From: Acidithiobacillus sulfuriphilus
GTDB lineage: Bacteria; Pseudomonadota; Gammaproteobacteria; Acidithiobacillales; Acidithiobacillaceae
Length of the DNA stretch: 10,320 nt
NCBI RefSeq assembly: GCF_003721225.1
Contig: NZ_RIZI01000106.1
Coordinates: 1-10,320, forward strand
Reading direction: 5' to 3'
Part shown: positions 1 through 6,003 of the stretch, one piece after another
How the letters are laid out: the number at the start of each line of letters is the position of its first letter
Numbering within the stretch: position 1 is the stretch's first letter
Program-made: the position numbers and the translations under genes
Notes under the pieces: generated by a model
The model's database searches: none
What the model saw: the letters and a program-made list of their open reading frames with translations, nothing else
Told to the model about the DNA's origin: nothing

Positions 1-1
1 C

Positions 2-145
2 CACACCCGCTGCAAGTGCTGGCCGTGCAGCGACGGCGGGCAGGACACCCGCCAGCGCATCCTCGGCATCCTCGGCATCCTCGGCGGCCTGCGCCTCCTG
101 GCCCGGCTGGATCAGAGCGGCGCGCCCGCCGAGCAGGATGTCTAA
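2..145 (+). CDS. 3' end of an unrecognised protein (partial, enters from left edge)
   Basis: An open frame runs from the window edge to a TAA at 143-145, giving 47 C-terminal residues. I do not recognise the family. The visible piece starts with a Cys cluster (RCKCWPC) followed by a charged stretch. It then has three back-to-back Ile-Leu-Gly units encoded by a perfect 9-base tandem repeat, and ends in a short Ala/Gln/Asp tail. Nearly every codon ends in G or C, as expected for real coding DNA here, and other frames across the segment give low-complexity Arg/Ala/Pro strings. The gene converges on the tRNA-Val gene. No function is proposed. It could also be a chance open frame, since only the end is visible. 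Confidence 0.45.
   Translation, partial: HTRCKCWPCSDGGQDTRQRILGILGILGGLRLLARLDQSGAPAEQDV
59..85 (+). repeat. Three perfect tandem copies of a 9-base unit
   Basis: The unit ATCCTCGGC occurs three times in a row without mismatch and in phase with the partial frame at 2-145, where it encodes Ile-Leu-Gly three times. Such short in-phase repeats can expand or contract by replication slippage without breaking the frame. Confidence 0.8.
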
Positions 146-234
146 AATCTTCCATGTCGGTACAACGGACCCTCCCGGGCAGACAGCCGACCCGTTGCCG
201 CCCGAGCCCATGACGCCCCCAATGCGCGCAACAC

Positions 235-267
235 AAATAAGGGCCCGACAAGCATCTGCCGGGCCCT
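235..267 (-). terminator. Rho-independent terminator of the tRNA-Val gene
   Basis: Read on the minus strand, an 8-bp GC-rich stem (AGGGCCCG pairing with CGGGCCCT, + strand arms 240-247 and 260-267) is extended by two further pairs across one mismatch. A short T-rich stretch (TTATTT) follows. It lies directly 3' of the tRNA, 7 bases past the encoded CCA, as expected for the end of a single-tRNA transcript. The T-tract is short, so some read-through is possible. Confidence 0.75.
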
Positions 268-274
268 GTGCCGT

Positions 275-349
275 TGGTGGGCGGTGCAGGGTTCGAACCT
301 GCGACCCCTGCCGTGTGAAGGCAGTGCTCTACCGCTGAGCTAACCGCCC
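275..349 (-). tRNA. tRNA-Val (anticodon CAC)
   Basis: On the minus strand a complete 75-base cloverleaf is present. It has acceptor stem GGGCGGT/ACCGCCC, D stem GCTC/GAGC, anticodon stem CTGCC/GGCAG around loop TTCACAC (anticodon CAC), variable loop GGGTC, T stem GCAGG/CCTGC around TTCGAAC, discriminator A and a genomically encoded CCA. CAC reads the valine codon GUG, which is frequent in a GC-rich genome. The body resembles other bacterial valine tRNAs (TTAGCTCAGC in the D arm). It is transcribed leftward and has its own terminator. I see no convincing promoter upstream of it at 350-430. Confidence 0.96.
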
Positions 350-455
350 GGTCGCTCCTCATTGCATGGGACTCGCAAAGCGCCAGTCACCACGAGAACG
401 GTGCAAAAGGTACCAATCCCATGGCCATCGGTCAAGGGCAGGATGAATCGGACCG

Positions 456-484
456 TTTTTACCGTAGTCTAAGTATGCTATCAT
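456..484 (+). promoter_or_regulatory. Possible promoter for the DUF202 gene (weak)
   Basis: In the AT-richer part of the 350-624 gap, TATCAT (479-484) matches five of six bases of the sigma-70 -10 box. It lies 17 bases after a poor -35 candidate, TTTTTA (456-461). Transcription would start near 491, upstream of the hairpin at 546-560 and the leader frame at 590. The -35 is weak and the call rests mainly on position and base composition. Confidence 0.25.
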
Positions 485-545
485 TTTCTCAATTGTAGGG
501 CACTGGGCCAGGTGGCGCCCTTGCTGCACAGCGCCCGAGCTCTTC

Positions 546-560
546 GCCGGGCGTCCCGGC
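546..560 (+). other. Short GC hairpin followed by T-rich DNA upstream of the leader frame
   Basis: GCCGGG-CGT-CCCGGC is a perfect 6-bp stem with a 3-base loop. The + strand then reads ATTTGTTGATT, so it has the general shape of a weak intrinsic terminator or attenuator. It sits between the possible promoter at 456-484 and the leader reading frame at 590. It may instead end leftover transcription from upstream, or have no role. Confidence 0.35.
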
Positions 561-574
561 ATTTGTTGATTATC

Positions 575-582
575 CAGGAAGG
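575..582 (+). promoter_or_regulatory. Ribosome binding site of the leader frame
   Basis: CAGGAAGG ends 7 bases before the GTG at 590. It is the only good Shine-Dalgarno sequence ahead of the DUF202 gene. It lies too far (about 42 bases) from the DUF202 ATG to serve it directly, which points to the leader frame as the ribosome entry point. Confidence 0.5.
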
Positions 583-589
583 CGAATTG

Positions 590-628
590 GTGAAAAACGC
601 CAGTACCGAGCGATTGCCCCAGCCATGA
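590..628 (+). CDS. Putative 12-residue leader peptide, translationally coupled
   Basis: A GTG start after a good ribosome binding site opens a 12-codon frame (MKNASTERLPQP). Its TGA stop (626-628) overlaps the ATG (625-627) of the DUF202 gene in an ATGA arrangement. No Shine-Dalgarno sequence stands immediately before that ATG (the preceding bases are GATTGCCCCAGCC), so coupling from this leader could explain how the gene is translated. The peptide has no run of a single amino acid typical of attenuator leaders. The frame is short enough to arise by chance. The call rests on the ribosome binding site plus the exact overlap. Confidence 0.4.
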   Translation: MKNASTERLPQP

Positions 629-1278
629 TCATTCTCAAGCACCTTCCCACCGTGCAGGAACCACGGCTTTATATGGCCCTGGAGCGCACCTATCTGGGCT
701 ATTTCAAGCTCATCTTTGTGGCCATTGGCTCAGGGTTGATTGCCGAAAGGCTCGTCATCCTCTTTACGGCGCTGCACTTTCACCGGCTGACCGCATTTTT
801 CCAGGAAATCCATAATCTGCTCACTTGGCCTGCGGTCGCCATCATGTTCGTGGTGGGGTACCGCTTTTTATCAGACCTTGAATATATTGAAAAAGGAATT
901 ACCGTGCCGGCAAAGGAAATTATTGATCCGCGCATCTATATGGCTGCAGAAAGAACCTTTCTCGCCTGGGTGCGGACGGGTATCGGGCTCATTGCATTTG
1001 GTTTCGTGATCGAGAAATTCGATTTTTTTCTCGAACAATTGTCCATCATGCTCCACACCAAGCTGACTTCCGGAGACAGTTTTTCCGGTATGGGGATCGT
1101 CTTCATCGTGCTGGGCGTGAGCAATCTTGTCATCGGCGGCGTCAACTTTATCCGCACGGTCAAGCAGGTCGATCAGGGCTGCTATCATATTCATAAAATA
1201 TTATACGCCATTTACGGAATCATACTCCTGGCCGTCACCCTGATCCTGGCGGCCATGATCATTCACGTCAGCCCGTAG
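625..1278 (+). CDS. Membrane protein with two tandem DUF202 (YidH-like) units
   Basis: A 217-residue integral membrane protein with about five predicted helices, near residues 26-48, 67-84, 113-131, 155-177 and 191-213. Residues 101-131 carry the DUF202 signature (AAERTFLAWVRT, then a Gly-rich helix ending in Glu-Lys). Residues 12-42 repeat it in degenerate form (ALERTYLGYFKL, helix ending in Glu-Arg) at a constant offset of 89. The following helices also align (79-91 with 173-185), so the protein looks like an internal duplication in which unit 1 lacks its third helix. DUF202 occurs in bacterial YidH-type proteins and in the membrane part of yeast VTC polyphosphate polymerase. The bacterial function is not established, so none is assigned. 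The gene uses more A/T-ending codons than its neighbours, which may reflect different ancestry. The ATG is chosen because the repeat begins soon after it and it overlaps the leader stop. It converges on the c-di-GMP gene. Confidence 0.85.
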   Translation: MIILKHLPTVQEPRLYMALERTYLGYFKLIFVAIGSGLIAERLVILFTALHFHRLTAFFQEIHNLLTWPAVAIMFVVGYRFLSDLEYIEKGITVPAKEIIDPRIYMAAERTFLAWVRTGIGLIAFGFVIEKFDFFLEQLSIMLHTKLTSGDSFSGMGIVFIVLGVSNLVIGGVNFIRTVKQVDQGCYHIHKILYAIYGIILLAVTLILAAMIIHVSP

Positions 1279-1354
1279 TTGGCAGCAAACTATCGCCTCA
1301 GGCGCAGTGTTTGCGTCCTTGCACGGACCTGATCACGGAAGAAAGAGCGGCTCT

Positions 1355-1385
1355 CCGGGCAGCGGGGGAAACCCCGCCCTCCCGG
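1355..1385. terminator. Hairpin between convergent genes, candidate bidirectional terminator
   Basis: The arms 1355-1368 and 1372-1385 form a strong interrupted stem: outer CCGGG/CCCGG, inner GCGGGG/CCCCGC, with a small A-rich loop. It lies in the 150-base gap between the DUF202 gene and the 3' end of the c-di-GMP gene, where both transcripts must stop. On the minus strand it is followed after a few bases by a T-rich stretch (CTCTTTCTT). On the plus strand there is no T-tract, so termination in that direction is doubtful. Confidence 0.45.
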
Positions 1386-1428
1386 CTCCACGACGCTAAC
1401 GATCCGTTGGCATGAGAGGAATTGATGG

Positions 1429-4400
1429 CTATTTGCGATCTTCCCCCCATTGGGATAGGGCCTGCATGAGGGCCTCGTTTTTCTGGGCGAGTTGAACGCC
1501 CGTCTGCCGGGCCGCATCCATATTCCCCGCATCGAACTGGGTCTTGGCGGTCCGCGCGAGGGCGTGGAGACGGTGATGGTGGGTGTGGATGCTTGCCGGT
1601 ATTTGCGTCTTCTGCTTGAAACGCTGGAGCCAGACCCCAAGGTGGCAGTGAGATTCGGCGCCTGGCTCGAAGACATGGGCAGGGAACTCCGCCTTGCCCC
1701 CGAGAGCGGCGAGGAATTGCCGGATACGCAGGTTATGGGCGGTGAAGAAACCCCCGGACGTTATATCCTCCCGGAAATGCTGGAAGGGAGGAGAGATATC
1801 ATTATCTTTTTTAACCAATGGCTTATAATCCTTCAACCAGCCGCTGAAAGCGCTGGCAGGCATGGGTTTGGCGATGGCATAGCCTTGCAGGGCATGGCAT
1901 TCCAGGGTGGTGAGCAGATGGGCATGCTCGACGGTTTCCACCCCTTCGGCAATCACTTCGAGACCGAGCATCCGGGCGGTGGTGACGACACCGGCGACGA
2001 TGGCGAAATCCCGGGGGTCGTTGATGATGTCCCGGACAAAGCTCTGGTCCACCTTGATGGTCTGGGCGGGGAGCTTTTGCAGATAGGTGAGGGAGGCGCT
2101 GCCGGTGCCGAAGTCATCCAAGGCCACCCGCACGCCAAGCTGGTTACAGGCCAGAAGGGTCTCCCGCGCGCGACGGAAATCCAGCATGGGGGCGCTTTCC
2201 GTGACTTCCACTTCCAACGCCTCATGAGGCATGTCCGGGTAGCGGGCGAGGGCCTCCTGTAAATCCGTCAGGAAGGCATCGTCCAGGAGATGACGGGCAC
2301 TGATATTGACGGCAATGCGCAAAGTGAGCCCCTGGCGGTGCCAGATCGCTCCCTGGTCCAGTGCCTGGTCCAGGACCAGGCAGCCAATGCGCCTGGCTAG
2401 GCGCGGATGATCCAGGGAACTGGCAAAGGCGGCCGGCAGAAGGATGCCCCGTTTCGGATGTTCCATGCGGATCAGGGCCTCGACACCGATCACGCCATTG
2501 TGCAGTTCCACCACGGGTTGGTAAAAAAGGATCAGGCGTCTTTCGGCGAGGGCGTTTTCCGTCATTGCATAAATCTCCATTTCTTGTCGCTGCTGTTCGT
2601 CCATGCTGCCCGCGAAGAAGGCATAGCGGTTGCGCCCGCCATCCTTGGCGGCGTAGAGGGCGAGATCCGCGTGGCGCAGCAGGGTTTGGGGATTACCTTC
2701 ATCCGAGGGATAGACGGTCCAGCCAAGGCTACCGGAAATGATCGCCGTGTTCTCCATGATGGTAACGGGCAAACGCAGGGCTTCCAGGAGGCGCTGGGAG
2801 ACCCCTTCGATCTGCTCCAGATCGACCACGTCGGGGAGCAGGATACCAAATTCATCTCCGCCCATGCGACCCACCGTATCGCCGGATCGCAAGGTATCAA
2901 GCATACGCCGTGCCACTTCCTGGAGGAGCCGATCGCCATAATCGTGACCCAGGCGGTCATTGACCTGTTTGAAACCGTCCAGGTCCAGGATCCCCACAGC
3001 CAGCAGGCGCTCATGGCGCCGGGACTGGCTGCGGAATTGACCCAGACGGTCCATGAAAAGCGTCCGGTTGGGTAGCCCGGTGAGGACGTCATGGGTGGCC
3101 TGATGGGCGAGATCGGTCATGAGCCGGCGCTTTTCCGTGACATCGTGAAAGACCAGGATGACGCCCAGTATTTCACCATTGGGGCAGCGAATGGGCGCCG
3201 CAGAATCCTCGATGGCGTATTCGCGTCCATCGCGACTGACCAGGACGGTATGGTTGGCCAGGCCGACGACTCGCCCTTCCTGGAGCACCCGGCGCACCGG
3301 GTTGGGGACGGGGGCCCGGGTCTGTTCGTTGAGGATGGGGAAGATCTCCTCCAGATCTCTCCCCTCCACCTCCGATAGGCTGTAACCGAGCAGGGATTCC
3401 GCCACCGGATTGAGCCCCATGACCCGTCCTAAGGCATCGGTAGTGATGACGGCATCGCCGATGGAGGCCAGGGTCACCTCGGCCCGCTCCTTGGCCTCCC
3501 AGACCTCCTGCCTGGCCTGTTGCTGGGCGAGCTCCCGCTCCTTGGCTTCCCCCAGCAGGAAACGATAACCGAAAAAGGAGAAGAACAGCAGAAAGGCGAT
3601 CCCGGCCGTTGGCTCCAACATGCTGCGGGTCCAGAGGGCGAAGAGGGTGGCGCGGGGGATGCTGGCGCCGGCCACCAGGGAATACCCAGCGACGCGCGCC
3701 ATGGACCCCATCCGCCATTCCCCTACCGCTTTGGATATCCCGGTATAGGTTCCCGACGACAATCCCGAGTGGGCCTGCAGATACTGGGCGGCGATGCCGG
3801 ACTGCCGTTGATCGAGGGCGGTTAGGGTGGGCGATGGAAAACGACTCTCCAGGTAGCCGTCATCCCGCAGCAAGAAGAGGGCCGTATGGGATGGTAATGG
3901 CAGGCCTTTCCAGGAGGGGAAAATACCGTCCTCCAGCGGTAGCAAGGCCAGAATGGCTCCTCCGCCAGCGGCCGCAGGAACGGGATGGCAGAGGGGGACG
4001 GCCCAGCTTTTGGGAACCGCCCCGGAGATGGGCGGGCCGATATGAAAGGCCTTTTGCTCCAGGCAGATCCCGATCTCCCGGCGCAGTCGCGCAGCGCTGG
4101 GGCCTTGGGGGAGCCAGTCGCCACGGCCCGCTGCCGCCACAATGCGGCCGCTGGCCGAGACTACGGCCAAGTAACCCAATGTCGGCTGCGTCTGCAAAAT
4201 GGCGTTGGGCTGCATGGGCTGGTTAAGGACGCCGTGCTTCCGCCCATGGGCCATTTCCTGGGCGATCAAAGCGAAGGAATCCCGCAGACCATCGAGGGTC
4301 TGCGCCGTCATCCGCGCCAAGGATGCAGAGAGCAGCCGTAGATGACCGGCTTCCTGAGCGTAGGCCCGCTGCCCGTTGTAGAAGGCGAGAAAACCCCAGG

Positions 4401-4503
4401 CAAGGACGTTGAGCAGCACGAACGCGATCCACAAGCGCTGCAACCAGCGAGGCGTGTAAGACGGCTTGAGAGAAGTCATCGCTGGGTCCGGATGCGCGGC
4501 CAT
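1429..4503 (-). CDS. Membrane PAS-GGDEF-EAL c-di-GMP enzyme with C-terminal CZB-like zinc domain
   Basis: A 1024-residue protein predicted to make and break cyclic di-GMP at the inner membrane. Order: helix about 24-43; periplasmic Cache-like sensor about 44-295; helix about 297-317; charged coiled coil 318-342; PAS about 343-457; GGDEF about 465-630; EAL about 645-890; CZB-like domain about 915-1020. The GGDEF motif (548-552) is intact, and the inhibitory-site RxxD (R539, D542) sits five residues before it. EAL residues are complete: E675, N733, E766, D796, D797, K817, E853, Q873, with spacing as in active phosphodiesterases. The tail shows H923, then CxxGxW at C953, then HxxxH at H976/H980, matching the zinc ligands of CZB domains such as DgcZ. 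An AAGGAAG ribosome binding site lies just before the ATG at 4503; Met9 is an alternative. No strong promoter is visible upstream. It is divergent from the metal-efflux operon. The domain assignments are firm, the net activity and signal are inferred. Confidence 0.95.
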   Translation of the reverse strand: MAAHPDPAMTSLKPSYTPRWLQRLWIAFVLLNVLAWGFLAFYNGQRAYAQEAGHLRLLSASLARMTAQTLDGLRDSFALIAQEMAHGRKHGVLNQPMQPNAILQTQPTLGYLAVVSASGRIVAAAGRGDWLPQGPSAARLRREIGICLEQKAFHIGPPISGAVPKSWAVPLCHPVPAAAGGGAILALLPLEDGIFPSWKGLPLPSHTALFLLRDDGYLESRFPSPTLTALDQRQSGIAAQYLQAHSGLSSGTYTGISKAVGEWRMGSMARVAGYSLVAGASIPRATLFALWTRSMLEPTAGIAFLLFFSFFGYRFLLGEAKERELAQQQARQEVWEAKERAEVTLASIGDAVITTDALGRVMGLNPVAESLLGYSLSEVEGRDLEEIFPILNEQTRAPVPNPVRRVLQEGRVVGLANHTVLVSRDGREYAIEDSAAPIRCPNGEILGVILVFHDVTEKRRLMTDLAHQATHDVLTGLPNRTLFMDRLGQFRSQSRRHERLLAVGILDLDGFKQVNDRLGHDYGDRLLQEVARRMLDTLRSGDTVGRMGGDEFGILLPDVVDLEQIEGVSQRLLEALRLPVTIMENTAIISGSLGWTVYPSDEGNPQTLLRHADLALYAAKDGGRNRYAFFAGSMDEQQRQEMEIYAMTENALAERRLILFYQPVVELHNGVIGVEALIRMEHPKRGILLPAAFASSLDHPRLARRIGCLVLDQALDQGAIWHRQGLTLRIAVNISARHLLDDAFLTDLQEALARYPDMPHEALEVEVTESAPMLDFRRARETLLACNQLGVRVALDDFGTGSASLTYLQKLPAQTIKVDQSFVRDIINDPRDFAIVAGVVTTARMLGLEVIAEGVETVEHAHLLTTLECHALQGYAIAKPMPASAFSGWLKDYKPLVKKDNDISPPFQHFREDITSGGFFTAHNLRIRQFLAALGGKAEFPAHVFEPGAESHCHLGVWLQRFKQKTQIPASIHTHHHRLHALARTAKTQFDAGNMDAARQTGVQLAQKNEALMQALSQWGEDRK

Positions 4504-4610
4504 AACTTCCTTTTCTGGAGCAGGCGCCTGGCTGGCTTTAGTCCTAAAACTTGTATCACATTAGCCGAGCCTGGGCCAATTACAAGGCGCTTTTGGCTTG
4601 ATTTCACGCC

Positions 4611-4642
4611 TTGACTCTGGAGCGTACTTCAAGGTCTAGGAT
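4611..4642 (+). promoter_or_regulatory. MerR-type promoter/operator driving the metal operon
   Basis: A -35 box TTGACT (4611-4616) and a -10 box TAGGAT (4637-4642) are separated by 20 bases, longer than the usual 17. This over-long spacing is the hallmark of promoters activated by MerR-family regulators (CueR, ZntR, PbrR, MerR), which bind within the spacer and untwist it. The spacer holds the expected dyad: GACTCTGGAG (4613-4622) against CTTCAAGGTC (4627-4636), 7 of 10 positions pairing around a CGTA centre. Transcription should start near 4649, leaving an untranslated leader of about 124 bases before the DUF302 ATG. No MerR-family gene lies in the window. The metal specificity cannot be read from the site, but the downstream cus-like genes suggest Cu(I)/Ag(I). 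Confidence 0.7.
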
Positions 4643-4759
4643 AGGCGTTGAAGAGCAGAAGACGGCGCCTCAAGCCGCCATGACAAGGGGTAGCCGGTCT
4701 GCGACAACGGGTCCTGCGACCGCAACGCTAGGTGGTCAAGGGCAATTGCGATTGATATT

Positions 4760-4765
4760 AAGGAG
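4760..4765 (+). promoter_or_regulatory. Ribosome binding site that fixes the DUF302 start
   Basis: AAGGAG lies 7 bases before the ATG at 4773. The frame is open further upstream to 4611, but that first codon (TTG) is the first three bases of the promoter -35 box, upstream of the expected transcript start. The ATG at 4773 is therefore the likely start. Confidence 0.8.
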
Positions 4766-4772
4766 CAACTCC

Positions 4773-5168
4773 ATGACGATGTATGCCTTTTCCACCACGA
4801 CCACCAGATCTTTTCCGGCAGCCCTCGCAAAAGTTACGGAGGCCCTCAAAGCGGAAGGCTTCGGCGTACTGACCGAGATCGACGTGGCCGCAACCTTCAA
4901 GGCCAAGCTCGGGATCGATTCGCGGCCCTACAAGATCCTGGGGGCGTGTAATCCCCAGTTTGCCCATCAGGCCATTGCAGCCGACCCCGACATCGGGCTG
5001 CTACTGCCCTGCAACGTCATTGTCCGGGAAGAAACCGACGGCCAGGTCACGGTGGGTTTCATGGACCCCGCTGCGGTGCTCGGCATGGTCGGCAATCCGC
5101 AGGTGACTGCGCTTGGTGAAGCGGTGCGCGCCAGGCTGCTACGGGTGCGCGACAGCGTAGCCGGCTGA
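4773..5168 (+). CDS. DUF302 domain protein
   Basis: A 131-residue soluble protein that is almost entirely one DUF302 domain. Diagnostic segments are the KLGID stretch (45-49), KILGACNP (54-61), and GLLLPCNVIV (75-84) followed by a short beta strand and a DP turn (98-99). C59 and C80 lie in the conserved blocks and could be a thiol or metal site, though this is inference. No signal peptide is seen, so it should be cytoplasmic. DUF302 proteins have no settled biochemical role; they often accompany redox or metal-stress genes. It is the first gene after the MerR-type promoter and 91 bases ahead of a glutaredoxin gene, so metal-induced expression is likely. The start is fixed by the AAGGAG at 4760-4765; a second ATG at 4779 is a lesser alternative. 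Confidence 0.9.
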   Translation: MTMYAFSTTTTRSFPAALAKVTEALKAEGFGVLTEIDVAATFKAKLGIDSRPYKILGACNPQFAHQAIAADPDIGLLLPCNVIVREETDGQVTVGFMDPAAVLGMVGNPQVTALGEAVRARLLRVRDSVAG

Positions 5169-5259
5169 CCGGTTGCGGGAACGGCACGGCAACTGGCGAA
5201 GGACGTCATGGGAGAATGCAGCGCTCGGCAATATAGCCTATGAAGCGAGGGGATAGATC

Positions 5260-5511
5260 ATGAGCCATACCAAGATAGTGCTCTATACCAGTCCGGGCTG
5301 CCCGGATTGCGCCGCTGTCAGACGTTACCTTGGAGAGCGCGAACTGGCCTTCGAGGAGCGGGACATCGCTGCGCCCGGGGTAGCCGACGAGGCCAAGGCA
5401 CGCTATGGGGTGCGCGTGGCCCCCATCACCGTCATTGGCAATACCTTTTTTTATGGCACCTTTGCCGAGCAAAAAGCAAAGCTCGACAGCGCGCTGAACG
5501 CCATCCACTAA
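5260..5511 (+). CDS. Glutaredoxin family protein
   Basis: An 83-residue thioredoxin-fold protein of typical short glutaredoxin/NrdH length. The redox site is CPDC at residues 14-17, after the first beta strand (KIVLYTSPG). The cis-proline loop is VAPITVIGN around residues 53-61. Such proteins reduce disulfides or glutathione mixed disulfides in the cytoplasm; the CPDC pair suggests a dithiol mechanism. AGGGGA (5248-5253) is placed 6 bases before the ATG. The gene sits 91 bases after the DUF302 gene and 21 bases before the Met-rich protein gene, all in one direction, so co-transcription from the MerR-type promoter is likely. A role in protecting or recycling thiols attacked by Cu(I) or Ag(I) is inferred from context. 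The exact electron donor is unknown. Confidence 0.9.
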   Translation: MSHTKIVLYTSPGCPDCAAVRRYLGERELAFEERDIAAPGVADEAKARYGVRVAPITVIGNTFFYGTFAEQKAKLDSALNAIH

Positions 5512-5532
5512 TCGAGATCGTCCGACACCGAT

Positions 5533-5931
5533 ATGCAGAGAATCCGTCGACATTTTCCCCTGCTCGCCTTGCTGGCCATGTTCCTCCTCGGAACATGGAT
5601 GAGCAATGCCGCAGTGGCCATGCCGCTCGGCGTTTCCTGCGCTGGTATGCCAAGCATGCCCATGGCAGACATGCCTTGTTGCCAGGGTGATCCAGGCATG
5701 GACATGGACCCGCATTCCGGGGCGATGCCCGATCAGTGCATGTCGATCTGCGCAGAAGCCCATGCCCCAGGGGGATTGCGGCTTCCTGGAATGGCCTTCC
5801 CGGCCCCGGTAATGATGGGCTCCGTGACATTTTCCCGCTTGGCAATGTTCCGCCCGGCGCCAGTCCAGGTTTTTTTCTCCCACCCGCCCCATCACCCTCC
5901 CCCCCTCCAGCACGTGCGGTTGGTCATTTAA
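5533..5931 (+). CDS. Exported Met/Cys/His-rich protein, candidate periplasmic metal binder
   Basis: A 132-residue precursor with a signal peptide: basic residues 3-7, hydrophobic core about 9-20, likely cleavage after AAVA near residue 29. The mature part holds Met-rich stretches (MPSMPMADMPCC around 39-50; MDMD at 56-59), Cys at 36, 49, 50, 69 and 73, and several His including HPPHH near the C terminus. In all there are 16 Met, 5 Cys and 7 His. Layout and context resemble small exported copper-resistance proteins of the CopL or DUF2946 kind that precede efflux genes, but I cannot show homology by eye. It lies between glutaredoxin and cusC genes, where it may carry metal to the pump as CusF does elsewhere; the sequence itself does not look like CusF. 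The ribosome binding site is weak (ATCGAGATCG), so translation may depend on coupling to the glutaredoxin gene 21 bases upstream. Confidence 0.75.
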   Translation: MQRIRRHFPLLALLAMFLLGTWMSNAAVAMPLGVSCAGMPSMPMADMPCCQGDPGMDMDPHSGAMPDQCMSICAEAHAPGGLRLPGMAFPAPVMMGSVTFSRLAMFRPAPVQVFFSHPPHHPPPLQHVRLVI

Positions 5932-6003
5932 TTTCTCCTGAGCAAGCTGGCACTTCCCTCTAAATCGGGGAGATATGTCACTGTTTTGCCATGGAGATTT
6001 TTT

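Noticed and set aside
138..338. A 66-residue plus-strand open frame starting at 138
   Set aside because: It runs antisense through most of the tRNA-Val gene and its last part is simply translated tRNA. No ribosome binding site or family resemblance.
359..562. A 67-residue minus-strand open frame upstream of the tRNA
   Set aside because: No ribosome binding site, no recognisable domain, and it crosses the possible promoter and hairpin of the DUF202 gene.
1492..3075. Long plus-strand open frames (1492-2262, 2407-3075) opposite the c-di-GMP gene
   Set aside because: They are antisense to intact GGDEF and EAL domains with all catalytic residues. Such shadows are expected in GC-rich DNA.
4558..4585. 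A minus-strand promoter for the c-di-GMP gene (TTGTAA, 16 bases, TAATGT)
   Set aside because: The -10 match is only three of six. Other pairings nearby are no better, so I do not list it.
4611..4772. A 54-residue N-terminal extension of the DUF302 protein starting at 4611
   Set aside because: The start codon would lie in the -35 box of the MerR-type promoter, before the transcript start. The extension lacks domain features and a good ribosome binding site exists at 4760-4765.
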